A stretch of DNA of 64,000 bases from the NCBI GenBank assembly GCA_963930775.1, contig OZ005690.1, positions 12,798,411 through 12,862,410 on the forward strand, in the 5' to 3' direction. The stretch's first letter is position 1, and each line of letters begins with the position of its first letter. The notes under the pieces are model-generated. The model did not search any database. It was not told the DNA's origin and saw only the letters and a list, made by a program, of their open reading frames with translations. Both the position numbers and the translations under genes were made by a program. Positions 10,371-22,612 of the stretch are shown here, one piece after another. This DNA comes from Cliona cf. orientalis. Lineage: Eukaryota > Porifera > Demospongiae > Clionaida > Clionaidae.

Positions 10371-13300
10371 TCATGTGCTAATACAGTTTTTTCTAGCATG
10401 TATCACATGGCCATATGCAGAATTTCCTTCCACCTGTATTTCTTCATGATATGGTTTGATATCATCGTATATTGGCTGCTCTTTAGGCTCCTCCACTGAT
10501 TCAGAAGTCTTTTTTGCCACACATTTTCTTTTAATAGCATAGAGAGTTAGTATAATTATGAGAATTAAAATAGCACCAGAAAGAATTGCTATTATAGTTA
10601 TTATAAGTAAAGTATTTCCAGGTACTTTATTGTTAAAACCTGCATGTAGTAAAGGATCAGTATAATATTATTATAAGATCGTTATGTATTAATTTTTATG
10701 ATTTAACAGTATACTTGTACTTTGATGTGTACAAATCTTGTATATTGTATTATAAGTGAAATATAGGCACCTGAGTTTGAAATACCATTCTGAGTTGAAA
10801 TACCTTTCTGACTTTGTGTATGTATACTATTAACCTATGATAGTGCATGAGGTTTTATGTTGAATTTGGATAAATAGCTCTCTCAAATAGACATTTGGTT
10901 CATCAAATTGTACTCGCTATCGCTCGTATAATTTTTGAACCAAAATTTAATGCCTATTTCAGAGTGCTATTTATACAAATTCAACATGATAACCTCACTA
11001 TTACCTATACTAATTTATTTTGGGGATGACTTACAAGCACCTAATATTATTATAATAATATTATATACTGGTAGGTGACTAATTCATCCTCAGGCCATAT
11101 AAATAACATACGTTAGATGCATGAAGAAGTGATTTTTAGCAACCTTGATCGCTCAGAATGTTGCAACCATGATACAATTATAATTATGTACTCCATATAC
11201 AATTATAGCTACCTGATGGTACAGTAGTTATAAACGATGAGCAAGTAAAATCAGCTGGATCGGGAATCCAACTTCCATTGCTGTGACATGTCACATTGAG
11301 GGTTTGTTCATCAGTAGAAGTATCATTTTCACAGGTCAATATTAAAATAGAACCCTCCAGAGTAGAGCTATTATAGTTAAGCTTAGCATTTGAAAGTGGT
11401 ACTCCACAGTCAGCTGCATGTTAAAATTAATAAACCCAATAGTTAATAGATTTAATTTTAATGAGTCAATATGTATATTATACAATGACATGCAAATTAT
11501 ACACTGCAAGTGCAATGTTGCATGGGTTTATGTGCCATACCAGGATCTCTGAATATTATAAAGGTGTTTACCCTAACTTTTTTTTACATGATAAGATTAC
11601 TGTACTGTAGCTACTGTGTACCAAAATTAGCCAGATTTTTACCCCACGCGCACGCGCAAGGGGTAAAGTTACAGTAATCGGTCGTGTCGTCGTTGTCGTT
11701 GTTAGCAGAAAAATCGCCATATCTCGAGGTCTAGGCACCTGAGCGACTAGTAAGTACAATGAATCAGTCGCATTTGGCGAAAAACGGGCTTCAGTGTGTT
11801 TCGAATCGAGGGATATATGGTCCACGAACGTCACAAACAGTACGTTTCTGTTAGCCTTCGTAACCACGCCTATCCACGGTGCCCACCAATGCATTAGGCC
11901 ACTCCAATGAAATTCCTTGTTTCTCATCACTTCAGTATCTCCTGGAGGATGCGGGCGGACGGTCATTATCATTATCAGATTTGGACAGCAATCTGACGAC
12001 CACTACCTACAATTTTATTCTCAAGCATGCGCATTAAGAACCCAAGTATGGAAAGTTGCTACTGCGCATGCTCGAGAATAACATTGTAGGTAATGGTCGT
12101 CTAGTAAATGTGGGTGATAGTGCTCGAAATCAATAGTAGAACGAACTGGTACCAAAATAATGAATAATGAGTTTAGAAGTGCGGCTCAAAAAAAGCAGGC
12201 GGGCGGGTGATGAGAAACAATGAATCTCATTGGAGTGGCCTTATGCATGCAAGCCGAGGGGTTCGAAACACACCCAAAAAATGTACGAGATTTCGAAATC
12301 CCGAGATTTTGCTTGAGATTTCCGGATTTTCGTTGGGATTTCAAGATTTCACATAAGATTTCAAGTAGCTAGGCCAATGATATTTTGATTGCTTACCATC
12401 TGGAAATACAATGTATCATCAAACTAATCTATTACAGAGAGGTGTAGCTATAGCTAGCTAGCTAGCTTTTAGCACACTCGGAGTCTCCTAGTCTGGGTGA
12501 AGGGGCTGGCACCCAGACTAGAGTCTCCAGCGTTTGAGCACTCGGTTGCTAGTTAGTAGTTACCCCGCGTGCATGCGCTAGGGGTAAAGCAATCGGTTTG
12601 TACGTCTGTTGTTGTTGTTGTCGTTGTCGTTGTCGTCGTCGGCACGAAAATCGCCAGATCTCGAGTTCTAGGCGTCTGTGTGTGCTATAAGCACAACCAA
12701 TCGATAGATATCGGTGAAAAAATGGTTCGTACGCGCTTCGAATTTCTCAAAAAGGCTTACTAGTGCTACAAATCGTGCATTTTCTGTTCAGCATGCCTGT
12801 GGTTTATCGACCACACCCACTCTTTTAGCATAATAGTATGCGGATGCGACTGCGCATGCTCAAGCACTGTGTTGGAAAGGGTCGTCACATCATGAAACCA
12901 CTACATGTGTGCCTCATAGTGTTGCTATAATTATTACGCTATAGTGGCTATAGGGCGCGCGGGGTATGTACTCTACAGAGCTCTAGTTCGGGGGTACGGG
13001 TAGTCTTGCTAGCCACACCCTTCTGGGGGGTGTGGTGCGCGCACGCGATGAACGCAAAAGTGGAAATATACAAGGATATACGGACACTCGGATCTATTTT
13101 CAAGATTTCAGATTTGTGAGATTTCAAGATTTCAGCTAAGATTTCCAATGATTTCTGAAGTGCTATACGAGATTTCAGGGTAGTTTCGAACCCCTCGATG
13201 CAAGCCTTGTGCTTTTTGCTCGTGCGCATATCATTGAATATTATGGACGGGTAAAGGTCGTCGATAATGCCAGTGGCACACGTTCAGCTGGCATGTGGTA

Positions 13301-16300
13301 GCTATTCGCAGACTTGGAACCCCATCGAATCGGAATGTAAGATACCTATATCTACCTAGTCTAGATCTGGTGCAGAGAGAGTTGGTGGTGTTTGGCTGAT
13401 ATCACCAAGAGCCCTATATTATACAACCAAGGGCTTATGGGGATAAGCCCTTGATACAATCAAGCCGCAACAAAAGCAGATCTATAGACTGCGCAATGTG
13501 CGCGCGGGGTATGTGCTCTACCTCAAGAGCTAGTACGAGGTAGGTAGAAACTTTTTTGTCAAATTCATTTTCAAAATAGGCAAGAATAATCCTCAAGAGA
13601 TTATATATAGACCTTTGTTTAGTCTCGTACCCAGCCCCCTTCATGCACGCGCGAGAAAGGGTCTGGTCAAAAGGGTCGCGCTAACACGTCCGGCTGGAAT
13701 GCAATAATAATTATTATTAATTTTAATGACAGTAGAGGCCAGGAGGCCCAATAGTCAGCATAGTATAAGCATTATAAAAGAGGTAATGGCAGTTAATGAG
13801 AGTGTGCTCTTTTCTCGAAGGCTACTGAAATGAATTTGCTGAGCAAATAGATTAATAAGTGTTTGTCGTTACAAAGTGACATAAATCTCCATTAATTTTA
13901 TCAATGTCTGTCAGGTAGGGGAAACTTTTGTTTATCTATTTACTATAATCAAAGAATTCTTGCCTTTCCTGCGTGTATGGGCTGCAATTGAACAAAGAGT
14001 GGAGGTCATCTTCAACCGCTTGCTCTTCTGAACAAAACCAACAGGTTCTTTCTTGCACAGGTAGAGGAGCTGGAAGATTATATCAGCCTATCTCTATCCG
14101 CAGTGCGTGTGCGCTAATTCTTAGTCTGGTATGTGGGACTCTTAAGTACGGGGGGAGGGTCAGGTACATTTCCCTATGAAATTAGTCTTTGATCAGTCTA
14201 TACGACCAAAGTTTCCCAGTTGAGTCCCTGAGTTCTCCGATCCTTGCCGGCCAGCACTGGATGTACTGATTGATAAGGCGTTGCTCTAATTGTGCTATAA
14301 ATTCTGTTGTGCCCACACCAGAAGGATGGTTCCATACTTGTGAGAACCCGGAATTGTGAGGATATTTAGAATGAAGGTTACCCATTCATGGGACTCGGCT
14401 TTCGCGAGTGCATAAGCATCTTTCACCAACTCAGGAGCATCCCAGTCTGTGGTTACTCTGAGCCAATACTTAACCATTGATATTTTTCGCTTGATCATTA
14501 AATTAAAGGGGTTCTTCCTAGTTCATCATAGCAAGCTAAATTAGTAGCTGATCTGGGAACTCCCAGGGCAATTGACAATTCCGGTGTGCGTAAAATAGAA
14601 ACTAACCGCCACTTCCTTACAGCGTGCAATACCGAGCACACGCGCGTATGTACGGACCACACAAAATTACATTCATTAATGTCATGTGACTATGGTTCTG
14701 CGACCTGATTGGGCCGCAATATACGTACCTTGAGCATGAAGGGGGCTGGGCACGAGACTAACCTTAGTTATGATTCAGTACAATTCAATGCGTGACACTA
14801 TATAATTGTGTTTTTATAGACTTTTGCAAGAGCATAATCAAGCATAATAGGGACTATTTTGCAGGCATGCTAGAATAATAGGTAGAACTCTGAGCATAAA
14901 AGGGTAGGCAATTTTTTAGCTTAATTGGTCAAAGCCTAGTCGCCAATAAATTGCATGCATGATATAGTTATGGTGTCAGTCAAAATGAGCATACAACCAC
15001 ATAATTACCTATGCATGCCACCTGTCTTGGGTCTGGTTCCCATTCTCCATTCCCAGTACATGCAGATGCATTTGGGCCGGTCTGCACAAATCCAGGAGGG
15101 CAAGTGTATGTGATGAACTGTCCCTCTATCAATGCAGGGTTATCCTGAGATCCAGCGTCCACAACAACAGGATCATTTAATAGTTGTGTTGATAGATCGC
15201 AAGTAACTGCAATAAAAATTTATTTATGATAATCATCCACCCTCATTTTTTATACCTACCGTATTTCAATATCTTGGTTGTAGTGACACCACAGAGACTT
15301 GATACAATGCTCACATTGTATTGAATGTTGTAGGAAATTGTTAGGTTTATCACAATACTGTCGTGATGCATTGCATTATTAGTAAACTCAGTGAGCAGTG
15401 GAACATTGATACGGTAAACTGCTCCCGGCTCTCGAGGCCATTGAAGTGTGACTGTGACATTGTTATCCTCCAAACACCGATTCACCAAAGAGACATTGAG
15501 AAAACGACCTGTATTTCACAAAATGTCAGATTTATTTACTGCCATAATTATGATTTTAAAATAATAATATTATACCATAGTCATATATGACATTAACTGC
15601 TACTGCTGGTGCTCCATCTTCCTCACCATCTTCAGAACAGTAGATGGTCGATCCATTTATCTCAGTAGTCACATTGTTAATCAGCAGCTGACTAATCAAT
15701 GGGCTGCCAGACGTACGGGTGACAGTAAACTCTGTTAAATGTAAACCATTAAATTGCAGAGCTGTTGTACTGATAGCTCCTTGATTTGAGACAATAATTT
15801 CACGACTCATAGCCAGACGAGGAATGGAAACATCCCAGTGCAAGAAAGGGTCAGACATTGTCTCACAAGTCAACAGAACTTGCCCTCCTGGACAAACAGA
15901 CACCATTCCCAACTCGGGAGACAGTGTTATGGATGCAGCTACTCCGGATAAAGTTTAATAATTATTATTTTTTTGTGAGAGCATTGAGCTTTGTTTTAAC
16001 TATACTCAGGACCTTATGCTTATACAACCTAGTTAATGTTTCATTACAATACCAAAGCATGCTTGAAATTATTATAGTATAATACAAGTATGTTTAAGGT
16101 ACCATTAAATTGCGTGGGCGTGAGGTGGGGGATATGACACCTAAACCACATCAAAGTCATTAGTGAGGTGCATGTTGTGTAACCACGCCCTTTTAATTGC
16201 ACAGGTCCCAGGGGTGTGGCTGCTAGAGCCGGAAGTGTTCATTTAATATCCTCCATGGACCGGAAGCCGAGCCGGAAGGGAGGGGCCAGGCCACGCCCAA

Positions 16301-18215
16301 AACAGCCCCACCCTGTTCCCCAAGGACCACCATTCTCAATCAAGTGCCTACTAATCACCGGATGTCCACCGGAAGCCCACAATCAATCCCAATTAAAACA
16401 CACAGCTTCCTCAAGGCCAAAACACACACAAACACTTGGAGGCCGTTCTGCCACACCGCCCACACAAGAGCTCACCTCATTTCCTGTGTGGGCGGAGTAA
16501 CAACACGTCATCGCAACCACATCCGCTTCAAACCACCGTCAGCTTCCGTCCAGCCGTACAGGCCCCTCGATCGCACCGCCGTAGTGCCTCATTAACAGAC
16601 ATGGCCTCACCTTTGACCTCCTGCCACGCCCCCAAAGCCTCCTGGACGGGTTCAAAGGTCACCACCGCATCCGGGACACGCCCACCTATCGCCGCAGCCA
16701 AGTCCCCGGCCCCGATGTCCAAGCACTGGCCTGTGAAACCACGCCCAATTGGAAGCAATAAAACCTGCATTAACGCACACGCACACACTCCACACAGTGC
16801 CAGGAACACGCCCACATGCTTAATTAGGCCTAATTAGCTTTTTTTTTTTTTTCAAGGCGACCTGAACACTAAGTAGAAAAAAAAAATTGTCCAAAAACCA
16901 CCATATAATTGAGCTGGGTGCATAGTGGAACCATACAATGCAAGCAGGCAGCCTAAATTTCAATTTTGCCAAAAAGTTGGTAAAGGTCGTCACGTTTATG
17001 TGTGCGTGGCCCCGCCCCTCACGTAGCGCGTGGGCGGAAAACATTGCGAACGCATGGCTTCCTATACAAACATATGGGGAAACTTCAAAGGGCCATAACT
17101 TTAATTCTAAGGTGTGAATCAAAATTCTTTCAGGTCAAATCTCTAGTTTCGACCCATTCTGCGTGCCCATGTAAAAATTATCCCCCAAGTGCTCCCTAAC
17201 CCCCCATGAATTAGATTATTTAATTATTTATTTATTTAATTATTTAATTATTTAAATTTGCTTTTTTTTTCTACTTAGTGTATAAATAACTTAGTGTATA
17301 ATTTTTTTTTTGTCGTTGCGGTTAATAGTTAAGCAAGAATGCTTTGATCTTGCTTTGATGTGGGCAATTACCGGCCTTTTCTTCAGGGGCCACTTCCGGT
17401 CGCTAATTACACGCGCATAATCATCCCTGGCCGATTCTGGACACGCCCACCTTCGACCAAAAGCACTCGTATGGCCTCTTCGGCCACGCCCCTTCACGAT
17501 TCGCTAATTGAATTAGCCATTCCTGACGCTCACGCCCACGCAATTAAATGGTACCTTAATGTAACAATTATTATGTGATAATGTGGCTAGCTAGTATGCA
17601 TGATCATCTACATAGCCTCGTGCCCATCCCTATTCCCACCTTTTCAATGTTGCAACATTGAAAAGGTGGGAATAGGGTGGGAATGTAACGTTTCCAGTCC
17701 ATCTGAAAGAGTCCCTGATCCAATGGCGCTGTAACGCGATCGTAGGCAAAACCGTTACGAAGCCACGCCCACCGAAACTTTCTCCATAGAAACTTAATAC
17801 AAGCAAAAATGAAGCTAGCGGCGATTCCGCGCAACCGATTTACCTTGAAGGTTAAAGCCTCGGTAGATAGCTTTTTCATTGAGCTATCTACTGCAATTTC
17901 TCTTATGAGAGTACTCCTAGCCAGAGCCGAGATATTCACTATCTACTATCTGGAGGTCCGTAATCACTAATTGTAGTGCAGATTTTCTCTCCGCCCGCGC
18001 CGCGCGTTCATAGCAACTGGGCGCATCCATCTATGTCCTCATGTAATGTCACAGACTATTATAAGAAAAATAATCGTCTGAAAAAATATTTTTTTAACAT
18101 CATGATAGTACAATAATTTATGTGGTAGTGATGTGCACAATTATTTTAGCTTACCTCCACAGGAGTTCAAAAGTAGGGCATAAATGAGTATTGGTTTGAA
18201 CACCAACCTGCTCAT
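10371..18215 (-). CDS. Receptor B: signal peptide-Ig-FN3-sushi-sushi-TM with tyrosine tail (complete)
   Basis: Six exons join in frame to 446 residues: 18155-18215 (signal peptide starting MSRLVFKPILIYALLL), 15576-15938 (Ig-like, residues 21-141, cysteines in VLLTC and IYCSED), 15260-15508 (FN3-like, 142-224), 15009-15206 (sushi 1, four cysteines, GEWEPDP), 11213-11413 (sushi 2, ADCGVPL start, GSWIPDP) and 10371-10639 (membrane span TLLIITIIAILSGAILILII, basic stop-transfer, tail, TGA). Every junction is phase 1 with consensus splice sites. The tail holds PIYDDI, PYHEEI and SAYGHV; the last fits the (S/I/V/L)xYxx(I/V/L) inhibitory consensus, and the pair YDDI/YGHV resembles a stretched activating motif. 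Intron 1 carries a TTAA element and repeat R3; the intron between the sushi exons is swollen by a LINE-bearing element. Gene C is its paralogue on the other strand. The role is probably ligand recognition and tyrosine-kinase signalling at the cell surface; the ligand is unknown. Confidence 0.88.
10834..11009. repeat. Foldback element in intron of gene B
   Basis: ATAGTGCATGAGGTTTTATG... pairs imperfectly with ...AACATGATAACCTCACTAT. The loop has TCGCTATCGCTCG at its centre, a feature shared with several foldbacks in this window. Confidence 0.6.
11630..12000 (-). mobile_element. Hairpin-ended repeat family, diverged inverted copy
   Basis: Begins with the GC-rich hairpin at 11640-11667 (ACCCCACGCGCACGCGCAAG...), followed by GTCGTTGTCGTTGTT and the ATCTCGAGGTCTAG segment known from the copy at 12555-12985. 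The GACGACCACTACC motif lies at its far end. Confidence 0.5.
12555..12985 (-). mobile_element. Hairpin-ended microsatellite repeat, inverted copy
   Basis: Reverse complement of the copies at 705-1112 and 32690-33093: terminal hairpin at 12561-12588, GTTGTTGTTGTCG microsatellite, GCCAGATCTCGAGTTCTAGG, then AAGGGTCGTCA and GAGCTCTAG at the far end. Confidence 0.65.
13619..14763. mobile_element. TIR element enclosing a LINE fragment
   Basis: The ends form a 29-bp inverted repeat with two mismatches, TTAGTCTCGTACCCAGCCCC at the left and its complement at 14735-14763. The 1145-bp body contains LINE 3' coding remains on the minus strand. Either the LINE inserted into the TIR element, or the TIR unit moved a LINE piece into the intron between the two sushi exons of gene B. 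Confidence 0.65.
13950..14510 (-). pseudogene. LINE (non-LTR retrotransposon) 3' coding fragment, decayed
   Basis: The minus strand shows the post-RT region typical of some LINE polyproteins: a KYWLRV segment (about 14470), an EFIAQLEQRLINQYIQCW segment (about 14250-14300), and then HTRLRISAHALRIEIG followed by a C-WFC-8-H-4-C knuckle (CWFCSEEQAVEDDLHSLFNC). At least one frameshift near 14350 and an in-frame TGA after RIEIG break the frame. No RT core remains. It is a dead fragment inside an intron of gene B. Confidence 0.75.
16098..17555. mobile_element. TTAA-flanked transposon with captured exon-like DNA
   Basis: The inverted ends start GGTACCATTAAATTGCGTGG (left) and GGTACCATTTAATTGCGTGG (right, complemented), matching over about 28 bp, and are flanked by TTAA on both sides (16094-16097 and 17556-17559). 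TTAA targets are typical of piggyBac-like elements, though the end sequence is not one I recognise. The 1458-bp body has no transposase. Its left half is GC-rich, unlike the surrounding DNA, and carries the exon-like stretch at 16611-16730. Confidence 0.75.
16611..16730 (-). other. Exon-like segment inside the TTAA transposon
   Basis: A 120-bp stretch on the minus strand preceded by TTTCACAG and followed by GTGAGG. It is open in a phase 1-1 frame reading QCLDIGAGDLAAAIGG and then VPDAVVTFEPVQEALGAWQE. LDIGAGD resembles a methyltransferase SAM-binding loop, but this is too short for a family call. It lies in a longer minus-strand open frame (16528-16815). A captured host exon is the simplest reading; chance openness in GC-rich DNA remains possible. 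Confidence 0.4.
17570..18090 (+). repeat. Interspersed repeat R3, copy 1
   Basis: Shares with 34540-35070 and 54170-54690 the start around ATGGGATAATGTG/GATAATGTGGCTAG and the right end TATAAGAAAA..ATCGTCTGAAAAATA. A perfect 50-base palindrome (17628-17677, CCCTATTCCCACC...) lies inside it. The block sits in intron 1 of gene B. Confidence 0.55.
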
Positions 18216-19028
18216 TTCGGATCTTTTTCTATTTGCAATAGTTTAATACTAGGAGGTTTTTTTTTTAGCTATTGGACTTTGACACTTCTTGATCCGAGAT
18301 GCCCGAACGCGCTTTGCGCCATAATTATGCGCATTTTGACAATAATTATTAGCTATGGCGGTATCATAGGAAACATTGCGCTCGGGGTCCTTTCGGGGGG
18401 CGGGGGGGAGGGGTGGGCGCATTCGTGTTTCCAGGACAGTAGCTCCGCTCCTAGGACAAAAGCTCCGGGATATGGAATGCGGCTATAGCTATAGCTTTGC
18501 CTCAGCTTGCGCAAGCGCAATTGCGCTTCAGTGTATTCTTTAATATGAAATCAAGACGGTTGCTCTTGGTACCATTATTCTAGGAAAATGTACATATTGA
18601 TTAATAAGATATGATGACAAGCCTATATAGGACTGGTGGTAATTTTTGTACTAGCATTGAAGCACAGTTGCTTGCGTATACCCGGTAATAATATTATTAC
18701 GTGGCTCTTTTTGTTGGGAAATCACACAGGTGCGGCGCCCATGAGATGATTGATAGACATATCAAGAAGTGTGTACTATAAAGTGATCATCACACCTTTG
18801 TAGTGTCAATGCGTGTTAATAAGCTCTATGGGGGTGTGGCCACTGCTGTGATATGGTACACTAGAACAGGGCAGTATAGCTAGTAACATAGTAAATCATA
18901 CTGGATGGTTTTCTAGCTTTAGAATCATTGTATATAGGCAGTTGCTGATAACCTAATCATATAGTACTCTGTTTCCCATTCTTTTGTGGCTTTAATTTGG
19001 CTGATCTGCACTTGTTACTATACATCTG
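18216..19028. other. Upstream flank of gene B, no gene seen
   Basis: A G-rich run occurs near 18400. I see no convincing TATA box or other promoter element at a defensible distance from the ATG at 18215. Confidence 0.3.
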
Positions 19029-19340
19029 ACAACTTCAACCCAAAAATGACGCAACTTAACAATGGTTAATTCATACACTTAAGGTATCAAATTGATCAGG
19101 AAAGATCAAATGTTATGGTACTGACTTGTGATTTTTGATATTTTGGTTATATTTTTAGATATTCATAAAGTTTGGATGACCCCAAAATCATTCCCTATAC
19201 TTGATAATGTAAAAAGGGTACGTAGTGGATAATTTCGATCCAAAAATGACGCAAGATAACTTTAACGAAAGCACACAGTTTTAGTATCAAACTGATCCAA
19301 AAAGGTTGAATTTTATGGTTCTGGGTTGTGATAGTTGAAA
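19029..19340 (+). repeat. Imperfect direct repeat, about 110 bp units
   Basis: Units at 19029-19140 and 19228-19340 share CCAAAAATGACGCAA, GTATCAAA-TGATC and TTATGGT-CTG-TTGTGAT. Spacing is about 200 bp. There is no coding potential. Confidence 0.6.
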
Positions 19341-19799
19341 ATTCAGTTCTACTGTGAATGAGAAGCAAAAGTAAGCCAAAAACCGGTAACTTTTAGAGCA
19401 AAATTGCACCTAGAAACGTGTGAGTAGGTGTTAATCTGTGACAGTATTCATACCTCTATGCAAAATGATCACTAGTTCTTCATATGCATGCATGCAGCTA
19501 CTGGTATTATTATTATACGTACATCAAAACAACTAGCTATAAGAAAAAAAAGATCTCAGGACTTGAGTGGGGATTGAACCCCGTGACACACTCACATCTC
19601 TGGTGTAAACTCTGCAGTTCAAGTTTTTTGCCTTGTCTATAATATTTCTTGCTTCATAATAGCAAAGGATGCACAATAGCCACAGAAGTAAATAACACTA
19701 AGCTAAGGCTAATCAAGTGTGCACCCTGGTACATAGCTAATACACAAAAAAGAATTTAATACAATATGAAGTAGCTATAAAACAGGCATAGGTTAATAA

Positions 19800-20341
19800 T
19801 ATTTTCAAGTTAAATTGAGCTGCTTTTAACAGCCAGCTTATTAAATGACTGGAGACTTAATTGGGTAAGTACTAGGTCCTCCTCCAGCAAGTTCCAAGCT
19901 CTGATGCTAGCTACTGGGGACAAATGAGATAATTATAATAATAGTTAGTCCGTGCAAAGGGACAATGCAGTGTTTGTGCCCTGGCCAGTCTGCTTGAATG
20001 TGCCAATTGAATTTGTAAAATATCCGATCAGGAAGTCACATAATCCATGGAGAATCTTGTACACTTGCACAAGCTTCAGGTGTAGTCTCCTCTCACTCAG
20101 CATGGGGACATTCACCAGCCTAGTTAGCTCCTCATAGCTTGCATCCCAGCGATGAGAGACGAGTTTCAAGGCAAACTTCTGGACAGACTCGAGTTTATTG
20201 ATATTGTTCTGGGTGTATGGATCCCAAAGCTGATAAACGTACTCCAAGTGGGGTCGAACAAGACTCAAGTAAAGCTGCTTCAATGTCGAGGGAGAGGAGT
20301 GGTTATAAGTTGAGCTACTGGGAGTAAGATTGTTGGGAGGT
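19800..20341 (-). pseudogene. LINE reverse transcriptase C-terminal fragment
   Basis: The minus strand encodes the region just after the RT catalytic core of many non-LTR elements: LKQLYLSLVRPHLEYVYQLW, a DPYTQNNINKLESVQKFALK segment, then RRLHLKLVQVYKILHGLCDF. The frame stays open from about 20341 to 19945. The remaining 3' part (RAWNLLEEDLV) is separated by stops. No catalytic YxDD remains, so it is a 5'-truncated dead copy. Confidence 0.85.
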
Positions 20342-22612
20342 AGGGCATATTATATTATAATTATACAAGACTTAGTGCTAATTTTTGGTTCTTGGTTCCC
20401 ATTACATTGGATGTTGAAGCTTCTCTGGAGCTTATGGAACACCCCTGGGTGACGATTCTGTCACCTGTGACACTAGGCTATATAATTATATAGATGCTTC
20501 AGCCATCAGATTATGACACTGTTTCTTTGATGATGGCTGGAACATCTATCCAAGTGCCGCAGGTGACCATGACAGCATCATCACCCATGGGCCAGGGGTG
20601 GAAGCTTCACATTCTGGTCCAATGCTGCATGTACGTTCGTCAATCATTGCATGTATGCATGTCCCAACAAAAATAATTGTGTTTTTTACAGTGACCGGTC
20701 ATTATCTGAATGTAATATTATAGCTACAATCGTACACTATTCGATATGAACATAATATCTCCCAAGTTTATGAAAAACTGATCAGCTTCTTATACTATTA
20801 TTACTGGGTCATGATCAACAACATAAACAGGTAGGCCCAGATAAATATTTTTTCTACCCATGCATAATATCCATTCCTTTTGCAAACATGCCTATAAATT
20901 ACTTCGCTTATCTTGCCTGAGCAGGCATTTGGGACAATTTCTCATGCATGCGCGGCTAGATTTGGGATTGGTGGTGCTCATTAACTGTACGTGACACATG
21001 CATGTATACAGTTTCACAAATTTGATACTTATCATCCTCATTAACTAGGTGTTGTGTGTACTCTGTTACTATAATTTATTATATTCACCTCTGTTTCTAG
21101 CATGTTTACTGTCATGCTTAGGTAACTCTTAGACTACGTATTATCGTAAGTGTTACATAGTATCAATAAGCCCTATAGATAATGAGCAAGCATGACATGT
21201 GATGTGCAGGACCTGTTGTGACTAAAATGCCAAGGGTGCATGTAGACAGGTGGGGGCTTGGGGAGAGGCTTTAGCCCCCCCCCCCCTACTTTTTGAGCAA
21301 TAATTTATGTACAATATATTATGGGATTGTTAATGGTAGATGAAATTCTAGTTGTATTCACTGTAATCATAGTTGGATAGCCAAAAATGTGCAACAAATT
21401 TGGGAAATAATTGCTGGAAGTAGCTGATTTTAATGCATTTTTAAGGTTCTGGACACAATAGGATCAAAAATTTTCACCCGCTTCGCGCACAGTTGTCACA
21501 AAGCCCCCCACTTTGAAAATTGTGTCTATGCCTTGCTTTCATAGTCATTAACAGTCTATACTCAAAAATTTACTGAGCTAGTACGCACCTCATCATACAC
21601 ATGCATTATGGTCCATCATGGCATGCACATCTATAGCATACTAGACAACTAATGTGGCTTAAGCTATACATCAAACTTAAGATGTGCCCAATTAATAGTT
21701 TGTACTTTGCTTCAAAAGAGAAGTTCTTCTCACTGCATGTGATGTAGTAGAAACTGTGAATAAACACTCAGCTAGTACAGGTTATAGGAAATATATCTGT
21801 AAACTTGAGATATACCCAACAGTTTCAGTTTTTCACACCTGTGAAAGAGCAAGAATATGAGCTGGGTAATACTGTATTCCCACAGCCAATCTAGAATAAG
21901 CATTAATTTTATATGGTACAAGAATATTGATACATACATCTTCAAGTTGATTCTTACAACTGTTACTAAGAAAGAGGTGTCTCAAGAGAGACATGCACTT
22001 ACTTATAAATTCAATCGTGATATCAAAATAAGGACAAAAATAGATAGTGGCCTTAACTTGCATGTTGATGCCGATCGATGTGTAGTTTATTTTTGCTCTC
22101 GGAGAATTGGTCGAAGATTTGACAAACATACAATATCTGATAACTGCAATCATTACTACACACTGATCATCATAATAATAATATTATGATCTTTGAGATC
22201 TTTGAGAATGTTTAAATCTAGACTTCTATCAATGATTCTGCCTTTTATGATTGCATTGCACGAACGTAGCTATTACCTTAGTGATAATTATTTGCAGGTA
22301 TTAATTTCTGCAATTTCACGTTTAGTGCTTAATTTTTTTGGCAATTTGTATGTGGAAATAATGGTACAGGGTTGACGGTTCTATTAGTTAATGTACTACT
22401 CATAAGTGGAGGAAGATGTTGGGGGGAGGGCACTAGTTGGTATGTGCAGAATTATATATAGCGGCTATCCCCCCCCCCTTGCTTCCACCACCTATGCTAC
22501 TGTGGCTACTAGCTAGTATGGAGATATAGAATCCTCTAGATTCTATATCTGCCCCTACAAACATTGATATTCTTAGACTATATTATAATTTTGCTGGTGT
22601 TGCTCCATACGC
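20342..22612. other. Spacer, no supported gene
   Basis: AT-rich sequence with a C-run near 21280. The open frames on both strands at 21830-22190 show no domain, no codon pattern and no splice context. Confidence 0.5.

Noticed and set aside
16436-16837. Plus-strand 133-codon open frame
   Set aside because: Antisense to the more convincing minus-strand exon-like segment; rich in P, H, S and T as expected for a GC-rich shadow frame.
19555-19630. tRNA-like B box (GGGGTTCAATCCCC on the minus strand)
   Set aside because: No cloverleaf, no anticodon stem and no A box at the right distance. At most a tRNA-derived SINE scrap.
21833-22189. Two overlapping open frames of about 110 codons on opposite strands
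   Set aside because: No domain, low-complexity ends and no splice context; expected by chance in AT-rich DNA of this length.
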